This document shows positions 12,101 through 24,100 of a stretch of 64,000 nt of DNA, in pieces. Numbering within the stretch: position 1 is the first letter of the stretch; each line of letters opens with the position of its first letter. The notes below the pieces were generated by a model that ran no database searches, was not told the DNA's origin, and worked only from the letters and a program-made list of their open reading frames with translations. Source of the stretch: Calliphora vicina (lineage: Eukaryota; Arthropoda; Insecta; Diptera; Calliphoridae). Made by a program: the position numbers and the translations under genes. The stretch is taken from positions 31,581,667-31,645,666 of the forward strand of contig NC_088780.1 of NCBI RefSeq assembly GCF_958450345.1. Reading direction: 5' to 3'.

Positions 12101-15100
12101 CATTAAAATCTATGTATAAATTTTGACTTAATTCACAATTACTAGGATCGCCTGGTGGTCAAATTTCGACCACTAATAACGAAATTATACAGTTACTTTT
12201 GAGTATACACAAAAATATTTTTCACGTTTGTGTACAAATGCACGTTATTTATTTTAATATAAAAACAAATCAACCATCAAACGCTCTCTTAAAATGAAGC
12301 GTATTTGTATGTGTTTGTATGATGATGATGGTGGCAACTTTAGAAAAATGTCAAAGGAAGTGCTGTATGGCCAGATTTCTGTCAAAATGATACCATTGCT
12401 TGATTGCGAATAAAGTAAAAATTGATGCATCAATTTTAATAAAATATGGCTTTATTTTTATAAATAACAGTTTATACCAATTTAAAACAATGAAATTTAT
12501 AGGCTTTGAACTTCATTATCACATGTATGTTTGTAAATTGACAGCAAAGAGTTACGCCTCAGAAAAATTAATATTTTATCGATCTGTGTAATTGTAGTTT
12601 TAATATTTTGTAATTATAAAACTAAAATCTTGATAAATTATATGCAGTAAATAACCCTAACTTGTCTTCCTAACATTTTGTAAAAAAAAGTTATGAAAAT
12701 TTATTTCGGTGAAAAGAGATTTGTAAAATAATTGATTATATCTAAGATTTAACTTTAAAATAATGGCGTATACTATCGAAATTTTCTCATGTTATATTAA
12801 TAGCTGCGGAATTTTTTTTTAGATAACTGAAGAATTTTCTTTACAACATTTTTCATGAGATCGGTTATTGAAGATTTTCTTTAGAAAATTTCGCATGTTA
12901 TAGATTACTGTTGAATAATTTTAGACAAATTCTAATGTTATCAATTACTGCGGATTTTTCTATAACAAATTGCACATGTAATCGATAACTGAAGATTTTC
13001 TTTAGAAAATTTCTTATGTTATCGATTATTGAAGAATGTATTTAGAAAATTTCTCATGTTATCGTTTATTAAAAATTTTTTTTAGAAAATTTCTCAAATT
13101 ATCGATAACTGAAGAATTTTTTAGAATATTTGTCATATTATCGTTTCTCATGATATCGATAACTGAAGACATTTTTTTAGAAAATTTCTCATATTATCAA
13201 TAGGTGCTGAATTTTCTTTACAAAAGTTCTCATGTTATCGATAGGTGCTGAATTTTCTTTAGAACATTTCTCAGGTGGTGCAGAAAATTTCTAATTTTAT
13301 CGACAATTTGGCTATTTCTTTATAAAATGTTATCGATAATTTGAGACTTTTCTCGTAGTTGCTGTATTCGTTAAAAAATTGTTCATGTTATCGATAACTG
13401 AAGAATTTTTTTTTAGAAAATTTCATATGTTATCAATATCTGACGAATTTTCTTTAGAAAATGTCTCATTTTAGCGGATTTTTCTTTAGAAAATTTCTCG
13501 TTATCGACAGCTGAGGAATTTTCTTTAGAAACAATTCTAATTTTATTGACAATTATCTGATGTTATCGATAATTGGAGACTTTTCGCATAGTTGCTGTAT
13601 TCAAAAACAGTAAGTTCTTCATGTTATCGATAACTGGAGAATTTTGTTTACAAAATTTCATGTTATCGATAACTGATTATCTTTAGAAAATTTCTTTATA
13701 AACAATCTCATATATGAAAAAATAATACCAATTTTCTATATTCAAAAGTTTAATAAAAAACATAAAATCCTTAATTAAATTTAGAATCTGTTTTTTATAA
13801 AATAAATAAATTCTTTTTGGAAAATTTACAAAAAGTTTAGTATTTTATACAAATTTCTGATATGAATTTATATTGGATTTCATAAAAACCAAGCAGCAAA
13901 TTTATAGTAGAAAAATATAATTTGAAAAGTCTTATTTCTTAGTTGTAGATATTTTCTGGACCTCTCAGAGCTTTATTAAAACAAAACTCTTGTATTCTTA
14001 ACGAGTAACGCACATTATAAATAATAAATCCTACTACAATTTTAGTAATAATAACTTTTTTGTTGTTGTTTTGTTGCTTTTTTTGTTATAACTTTACATT
14101 TATTTTTATAGTTTTCTTTTGTAAACATTTTTTATTTTCCAAAAAATTTCTTATGGCTAAAGGTTTTTTTTTCAAAATTTTATATGTATATTTTTAAACC
14201 AAAAAAAATTAAAAGAATTCAACATAAAACTTATGAAATTATTTTATTTATTTATTTTTTTCATAATTATCGAAATTAACCAAAAAAAAAACAAACAAAA
14301 ACCAAATGATACGTACTACTAAATTGTATAAAAAAAAACAACAAAAAATATATAAAACAACGTTAAATACCAAAAACAAACAAATACGAAAAAAATGATG
14401 TATAAAAAATACCACCATCATCGGCTTTTTACCATCCATAATAAACCAACATCCCTAAATAACAAAAACATCCTTATACTCTGCTACCCACCTCTAAATG
14501 AATGAATGAATGCACTCTCCTCATCGAACAAAACAAATTGATTGATTGATCGAAAACGTTAATGAAACCAAAACAAAAAAAAACAACAACTCTCTTTAAA
14601 TACCGTTATTTATTTTAATATAAAAACAAAACATAAAAACCAACAATCGCTCTCTTAAAATGATGCGTGTGTGTATGTGTATGTGTGTTTGTATGATGGG
14701 GTGGCAACATTAGACAAATGCCAAAGGAGGTGTTGCTGCGTGGCCAGATGTACCTAAACCAGGTGCTACACTGGGCAATCTTACGCCTGCCGATAGGCAT
14801 GGTTCTGTACAGGTAAGTGCTGAGTGTCAAAACATAAACAAAAAATACACAAACATTCATGTTGTTCTTTCTTTTGCATAAATATGTGTACAAAAGAAAA
14901 TCATCCATTTTGTTTCTATAATTAACTAATTTGTTTTCTGATGTGTAACATGGTTTCAATATTTATGTCTCTGTATAATATTTGAATTATATAATTCTAT
15001 ATGTTTCTATACTAATCCTTTTTGTGTTTGAAGGGGGGGTTAATTTTTGAAAAAATAAAATATATTTTTAGGTAAAAAGAAGATTAAATGCTAGAATTTG

Positions 15101-18100
15101 TTTAGTAATATTTAAGTTTATGTACAGCATATTGATTTTTTAAATGTATTAAATAAATCTAATTACAATTGGGACGATGGAGGGCAAATGCAAAACTGGC
15201 GAATATTATTACATTTTTATTTGTTAAACATTCACTCTCATCTAATATTTTTCATATCCACCAAAAAAAAAAATATAAACCCATGGAAATAGGTGATAAT
15301 GTCATCCTTGATGTTAAATATTTCTTCAGACTTGAAGAATATGAAAGATAATTGCTTTAATGATTTTGTTCTTTCCTTCTGAAGTTGTTGAAATTAGTTA
15401 CTAGGATTACTACTTCTACTGTAGTGAAGGTAAATCTTGTGATTGAAAATGGCTTTTATTGTTTGTTAATACTATTCTCCTTCATCTAGGTCAATACAAT
15501 ATTGCATGTAATTGCATAAATTTTTATTTGTTTCACTCGAAACGAGTTATTTTTATTAGTATTATGATGTGTCTATGAAATATCGTCTCCTCAATAGAAC
15601 AAAGTGGGTCAAAAGATCAATTGAAATATTAATTTTGTTCCAGATGTCTACTAACACAAAAATGTTAAACTCAATTATTTGGAAATGGCAAAAAAATTAT
15701 ACACTATTGTTTTATTAAGGGGATGTATATGATCTGGTAACTCAACATATTTGTATGTGTCTATATTGGCAGCTCTCTTAAAACAAAATGTCTGCCAATT
15801 ACAGAGATTCCATTTCCATAAAACAAAAAAAGAATGAATTTTACAACAATCGCGTTTTCAGTCATGGGAATTCGTTCATTTCACATTTTTTAAGTGCGTA
15901 AATAAAATTAAGTTTTTTTTATGTTTAATTACTTACATTTATTGTTGAAAATCATTTGTTAAAGTTATTCCAAAATCAAACTTAAAGAAGCCCTTTCTTT
16001 TTTGAACATTTTTTCACTGTTATGAAACCTACTCATATATTTTGGCTTTATTTTGAATTCGTGGACAAAATCGTTAACCTCATAATGCAAATTGGTTCGA
16101 AAATATCTTTAATATAATAACGTACTATGCGGAAAAATTCTAATCTGGATAATTCAAGATTATTAAAGTGTAGAGTTTTTGATTTTTTCCGATTTTCGCA
16201 CTTTGAACTCATATTTGGGATTGGTGTTGTTATTTTTCTCGATTTTTATTTTAAAACAATCCCAATCTCTCAAAAAGTAGTCACTCGGGTGTATAGGGCG
16301 GATTTTTTTTTCAATTGGGAGTCCAGAACGTTCTTCCGTTCTTTTACGGCCACAACGAAATGCATTAAACCACCACACTCTGGTTGAGTTAATCCATGTC
16401 AAAAATCACAACAAATCATAGCACGAGCATATTTATAATTTCATTACACATTTTGGTTGGAGATTAATTTCCCAAGTCTCCATAAAAGTGCTTAACTTGC
16501 GTTGACCTACTTAAAAGCGTATGCAGTAATCCTCATAATTGTTTTTTTTTACTTTAAATACATACATTTTTCTGCTTGTTTTGCATTTGGTGGCCCTCGT
16601 CTCAATTGTAATTAAAATTAAACATGATTTTAAATTATCCTTTTCTCCTCCTGCTCCCTGTGCCTTTAAAATATACTCTGTTTATTGTTTTTGTTGTTTG
16701 TTTTCTTATGTTTTGATTTTTCTTATCGACCAATTTATCCCGTTACTTTTTTAACTATTGTTCTTGTTCTTCTTCTACAACTATTACTATAACATACTCT
16801 CTCTATCTCTCTCTCGACTTACTTACGTATGAAACCTGTTGATTGATTGATTTTTATGCAGACACTTATATTTTTGATGTTTTCATTTCTAATGTTTTCA
16901 CTTGATTTACTCTACATTTACTCAAGGTACTCTATCTCTCTGTCCTCTCTCTGTTCTTAATTTCACACACACACTCAACCACATGCAGTTGAAAATTTCT
17001 CCAATTCTTTTGTTGTTGTTGATTTATTTACAATTATTGTTTCCATTTCTGTCATTGATTTTTCATCATTTTTATTAATCTTGGAAAATTCAACAAATTC
17101 ATTTGATTTTCTTAATAATAACTACCTGTATTGATTATTTATTTTTAGTAGTTTTGTTGTTATTATCTCTCGTATACATTTGTGTCTAAATGTAATTTGG
17201 TTACATTTTAGCTGAGTACTTTTTTGAAATATCACCAAAAAAAAAATAACACCTTAACGTAAACGTGCTGCTACCGTTGTGTAGGAAGTATTTAATGATT
17301 TTATCGTACATTCATACACAAAACATACAAACATTACACATACTTTTAAACATACATATGTAGTACTTAAATCAGGGATGCAAAACTGAAAATTACAAAT
17401 AGTACCAAGATGATGGAGAAATTTTACCCATAGAGAAAGGTTTAATTTTAGATCTTAACCAAAAAAAATAATTCGAATTATAGCTGAAACATGGATTTTT
17501 TCACCACCTAGTCGGCCCCAAAATTTTACACACCATTCCTTGACCATAAGTATTGATGTAAAAACTTATGCTTGAAATTTTGAAAGTGACGACTTTATTA
17601 CAACGTCCTTGATTAGTACCTTTTTAGTTAGTTTCGAAAAGTGCCTGCTTTTGCATCCCTGTTTAAAAATACGTTTTCTATTTACTATTCTCTCCATTAA
17701 GATTTTTTTGTTTTTTTGTAAAGATTGATTATTTTTTCGTTTAAGTAATTTTTTGGGAAGGTACAAGTATTTTAATGAAAAGTATACACAGTTGTTAAGT
17801 TAAATAAATATGTTTTATTTTTGTTGTTGGTATTATGTAATGCACAAGGATTCATACATAGATACATTCATATACATTCTACATATTTGCATATTTATTT
17901 CAAGGATTCGTTAAATTTATTTTTTAAACATTATTATTTATTCAATTGTAAACGTTACGTTTATCTGACTTACTTTTAATGTTACACATTTGCATAAATT
18001 TATTTTGTTAAATAAACTTATGTAAATATAAATATGAATAAATATGTATAAATTGTAAAGGGCTTTATTTCGCAAATCACTTTAAATAAAAATTGTCATA

Positions 18101-21100
18101 CATATTTTGAAAAAAAAAATGTATAAAGGGATTTAGAATTTATAATATAGAAGTTTGGAAGAAAATGAGAATTAAAAATTATTTTGAAATCAAACAACAG
18201 CAAAAATAAGGTTTGATATAAAATTGAGAAAGTTTAGAACTATCCCAATTATTCTTTAATAATTTATTAAAACACTTAGGCCCGTTTTCTCAATGTATCG
18301 AAAAACTGCCTGTTACTAAATGTCGACATAAATTTATCAGGTCCGTTAACAATTTTGATTTTCTCAATATACCGACAAAAAACATTATTTTCAGATGGCA
18401 ATACCTCTCAAAATATATGTGAAAGTTGGAAACCCTGCCTTCAAGTGACAACATGTTTACATAAATCAGCTGTTTAACAGTCGGAATCTTTTGAAAAATT
18501 CATTATCCTGCATGTGGCCTGGCATGATAAACTCTTTTAGCATTCACTTGGAACTCATCCTCCATCAAATTAATGTTAATTCCTCTATTAAACTTTTTTT
18601 ATAAAATCTATTTAATTTCGTTTACAAAAACACAAACACATAAAAACTATGAACAGCAGTCAGCTGATTGAATTTATCTGTACGATAAATAAATAATTGG
18701 CAGATGAGGTCGGGTTAGCTTTGCGAGCAAATGAGACATTGAGAAAACAAAATTTCTTTAATCTGCAGTTTTTCGTTGGGAAAAAGATAATCACCTAATG
18801 AGAAAACGACCCTTAGTACGTGGGTTTTACTCTTGTTTTGTTTATGATGTGATACGTCAAGTCTGACATCAGGCTCCTGAAATTTATAATTGTTTATTGT
18901 TATACTCATGACACAACTATATAAGGTACACTCAGTAGAAAATAAATTCTCAATTATACAATTCTTGTAACGTCAAACAAAAGAAAATATGAAAAAAATC
19001 AAAATCAAAGTTTGACGTTATAAGAGTAAATATTGAAAACCCTCCCTAGTGATTCTACCTTCTACAATTATTGTATCATGGTTATACTGAAACAGTTTCG
19101 GGATGTTAAACGTTAATTTTGACAGGGGACATGGAAAAATACTGCTTATTCCAATTACATATATTTCAGAAATTTATATAATTGCATTTCAAAATAATTT
19201 AATTGCAATTCAAAATATTCAATTGTGTTTAAAAATTTGTATTTATTTGTATTTGAATTCAAATTTTCTGAAATATACACCCCTTTGTCCGGATGGTTTA
19301 AATTCCATTGTTTTTATTCCGATCGATTTCGTTTAAGGTTCTTCAGATTCCGTGTAACTTATTAATTCAAAAAATATTTAATAGTTCTGTATTTCTGATT
19401 TTAATTTGACAACGTTTTTAATATTAAAACAAAAGTCAGGACACACTTAGAAAGGTGACTGCATCACTACAACAATACAAAAACAACAGGTACTTTGTTT
19501 TTGTTAAAAAGTAGGTGAACGGTCAAAGTTGCCTGTTGTTGTTTTTTTGCTTTTGGGTTTGTTGTATTTTTTCGCCACAACAACCACAAGTGAATTGACA
19601 ATTCAAACTGAATACAAAAAATAATCAGTGTGCTCTGACAAAAGTGAAGTTTATGGTACAGAAATTAATTAAACTTTTTAGAGAAACAAAGAAATTTCAA
19701 TTCCACTTTAAAAACTGTAACTGGTTTCATTCCGAAAGAAATTTTCGTTTTACTTTTTCTGAAGAAGCAAAATGCCGAATTAATTCCACTTTCTATAGGA
19801 ATAGAATTCTGTGACAGGCCTGATAAGTTGGTCTGAATATTGTTGGTAATTTATATTTAAAAATACAAATCATACGACTGACTAGGCTAGATATATTTAT
19901 TGGAAGTTTTATGCAAATCTTATAATTTGTGTATAAAAAGCATAGCACTTCTTACATGTCGGTTTCAAGTGAATAACAATTGCAAGAAAAAGAAGCGAAA
20001 GCAAAACAACATCAGTTGTCAACAGTGTTTATATAGTGGTTGTTGTTTTAGTTGCACAAAATCAATATTATTGTTGGTAATTTCTATTCAAAATACAAAA
20101 CAATTCAAACAACTGACTTGTTTATAAATGTTGATTGAAAGATGCAAGGCGTATTAACAAGGTGAGTGCGTCCCGGCAACAAATACAACAATGCAAAAAC
20201 AACAGGCAATTTGTTTTTGTTAAAATGTACGTTAAATGTCAAAATCAAGGCGAATTAAAATATTACTATGTTATTTACAATAACAAATGTAAACATAAAC
20301 AATGTTTGACATATAGTGTACATAAAACCACAGCGAATTAAGAAACAGCTGATTTTATGCACTCACTTTGTTAATACGCCTTGGAAAGATGTATGCAAAT
20401 CTTATAATTTATATGTAAAAAGCATAGCACTTCAAATATATCAGTTTCAAATGAATAATATTTGCAAGAAAAAGAAGCAAAACAACATTAATTGTCAACA
20501 GGATTAACGGGGTTGTTGTACTTTTAGTAACAAAAATCGTCAATATTTATTAGGGCCGAACAAATTATCAAATTATAGTTACTTGTAAGTATCAAATAAT
20601 ACAAAAATATAAATTATGATCCTGATTCAGTATAACAAGTTTAAAATGTTTGTATCATTATTCAATTTTGTTGTGTTTTTCATAGAAAATTTTAAAAATT
20701 TTTTGTTTATGAATCAGCCCTTATAATATCAGCTAAATAATGATGGTAAACCTCATTAATATTAGTGGTGTCCATTTTAGTGGGAAATCGCCACAACTGC
20801 CAGACCCTAGTAGATAATGATTAAATTTGTTTGAACTACAAGTGGTATGAGTAATATCTCATGTAATTACAATTTGTCTGTAAATATTTAATATGTCAGT
20901 TTCCAGTGAATGGTATTTGCAACAAAAAGAAGCAAAACAACATTAATTGTCAATAGGGTTAACGGGGTTGTTGTTTTAGTTGCACAAAATCGCCAAATTT
21001 ATATTAGGGCCGAACAAATTATCAATTAGTTACTTCTAAGTATCAAATAATAAAAAAATATATTTAAATTATACTATCAGCTAAATAATAGTAAACGTCT

Positions 21101-24100
21101 TTAAATAGAAAATTTTATCGGCAAGTTTTTTTATAAAAATTTTTAGCGAAAAATCGCCACAACAACTGCCAGTCCCTAGCAGATAATTTTAAAATTTGTT
21201 TGGACTGCGAGTGGTATGAGTAATATTACTTGAAAGATTAATATGTATAATAGAGATGAGTGATATTTCCACTCCTGTGATTTAATCAGCGTGATTAAAA
21301 AATCACTGTTACTGAATATAGCAAGTAACAGATACATTTAAGTCAATCTTTGATATTGTTCAACATACTTTTAATGTTGTTCTTTTATATTTTTCAACAT
21401 ACACTGATAACAACTGTTACTGACCCTAGGATACTGACGTATCAATATTTATTGCTGCAATTGTCAAATTTCATTGCGTCCATAAAATTTGCGATGTGTA
21501 GACAGCAAATTGTCATATGTAGCAACGACGTTCTTTAAAAATCACGGGATCGCTCATCTCTAAAGCACAATATGCTGTTTTTAGTACAAATTAATATATA
21601 AAATATAACATCAGCCAGATAAAGAAGATACATTATTATACCCTTCGCCATGAGTAGCCCCTAAATAACTTACATACATGATTCATACATCAATATGTCG
21701 GGAATTCTTTCGGCTCGGTTGCTATTTTAAATCGGCCCACAAATGGCTGAGATATAAGGAAAAAACCGGGAAAACCTCGACTTTTGGCCTATTTTTGATC
21801 TATATCTGGATTACTAAGTCATTAATATAGACAATATGGATATCTAATGATAGATATTTTAAAGTCCATTCCGATGTATATAAAGCTATAGTAAGTTGGA
21901 CCTACAACGGGTCAAAATCGGGAAAAATATATTTTAAACCGAATTTTTTTTTCATCAAAAATTTGTTTTTGTCATAAATTATTTTTAAAAAAAAAAATTT
22001 TAAAAATTAAAAAAAAAAAATTTAAAAAATTAAAAAAAAACTTTTTTAACAATAATTAAAAAACAATTTCGAAAAGAAAAAAACTTTTTTATAAAAATAT
22101 AATATATTTTTAAGTATAATTTGGTGAAGGGTATCTATGATTTGGCACAGCCGAATATAGCTCTCTTACTTGTTTACATTGAAATTTAAATCGGCAAATT
22201 TATTACAAAAATTGAGAAATCGTCCGAATTGAATAATTTAGTGGACTACAAGTGGTATGAGTAATATTTCTTTTTTTATATTTAAGTACCAATAAGCCAG
22301 AAAACCACCAATGAAAAGCATTTCATCATATCCCAGTCTCCATAAAATTCAATATTTCATTTCCTTACCTCAAACAAATATCATAAATAAAGCACTTTGA
22401 TCATTATTAATTATTTTGAACAAAAAAAAAATGCATGAATGAGTATTGGAAAGTAATTTTAATATTAAAACAAAAGGAATGTTATACTACAGTTAATTTA
22501 GTTGGTAATAGTTGTTGTGCATGTCAAAGGAATGTTTAATATTTTTTCTATACAATTTTAAGCACACAATATTATTTTCTTTACTAAAAACCCAAACAAA
22601 ATTGCAAGAATATTAAATAGTTTTAAGTGCAACAACGAAAATTAAAACAAAATCTTGAGAATGATAGTAGAGCAATGTACTCAAAGCTAAAAAAAAACAA
22701 ATTTGATTAATTGATTTAGAAACAACCCGAAGATTCAGGCTCGGATGATGATAGTCCTTTTGATGCTTATTATGAAATCGAAAGAGAAGATGAAATATCA
22801 GTTAAGGCTGCTACTGCTGCTGAACCCACTACTACTCCCAATAATCCCAACTCACCAACAACAGAACATGCGACGACAAACAATAACACGCGAACACCTT
22901 CGGTGCCACAAAACTCAAACGAATAGTTGTTAGATCAATTAAAAAACGAATTGATTTTTAGTTATTGTTAATCAAATCTAAAATCTATAACATTTTTATT
23001 TTAAATTTTGTTTAAGTATAGTGTGTCTTTTTCATTATATAAGTACATATAAAAAAAAGGTATACAAATATTTATTTTACATGTGTGATGTGTATTTTAA
23101 GTGTGCGTTCAGTGTGCAACTGTTGTCTGCAGTAAACGATCTTGTGGTTTGAAAACAAAATGCTGATTTAGGTCAAAATCTCAAGTTGAAGCAGTAGCAA
23201 TTTTAACTGAATTTTTTTCAATTGTTAACTATTCTATTTGGAGTTTTTTTTTATTTTTTCTTAAAATAATTGATTGGTTTTAATTCGATTTTTAGCAAAT
23301 CTACTTAAATCAGCATTTAATGTGTGTATTTTTTCTTTCTTTTTATATTCATTTTTGTTTGATATATCATTTGAAAAGATATGTTATTTACATAAATACA
23401 TTCATGTAGTAGATGAGATTACATTGTATGTTATTATACGTACACCCATTTAATATTTAGTTAATATCAATCTATCTATCGATGTGTATTATTTTATATA
23501 ATGTAATCGTATTTTTGGAATATGTTTTATTTGTCAAACAAACAGAAATTGGGTTTAACTATTTCTCAAATAAATGTATAATCATTTATGTATGTTTCAT
23601 TTGTTTACAATTTTTTGTGTTTAAATATAAGAAAAAAAACTCTAATAAATAAAATTGTTTTCTTTTTGTGTTCTTTTCAATTCTAGGTTGTGAGTTCGAC
23701 AAATGGTGAATTAAATGCGGACGATCCCACTGCTGGTCATTCAAATACTCCCATAACACAACAGCCTGAAGTCGAGTTGGTCGATGAAACAAAGTATGTT
23801 TTTTTTTTCTTCTACAATATTTTATTATTTTTATAAAATATATAAGGTTATTCATTCCAAAAAAAAAAAATGGAAAATTACACTCTGATTTTTTTACACA
23901 ACAAAAACTTGAACAAAATTCCACAAAAAAAAATAAAAATTGCCATTTTTCGTTACGAAATGCTGGTGGTTGATATAATTTTTCTGTTAGAATATCATTA
24001 GGATAATCATAAATAACCAGATATTAGTAAAATGGGTGTTAAAATTTTCTTATAAAAGCCAATTTTTAAAGCTAATGTTATTTTAAATCTGGTAAGATTA

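Noticed and set aside
14615..14959. 114-codon frame on the - strand
   Set aside because: Antisense to a real gish exon, with His-Thr repeats produced by the GT-rich intron tract.
16127..16402. Overlapping 86- and 79-codon frames on both strands
   Set aside because: No domain, no paralogue in the window, no splice context; likely chance in the gish intron.
22745..22933. 62-codon Met-started frame
   Set aside because: Wrong frame over the alternative gish terminal exon. The frame starting at 22720 joins in phase and has a sensible composition.
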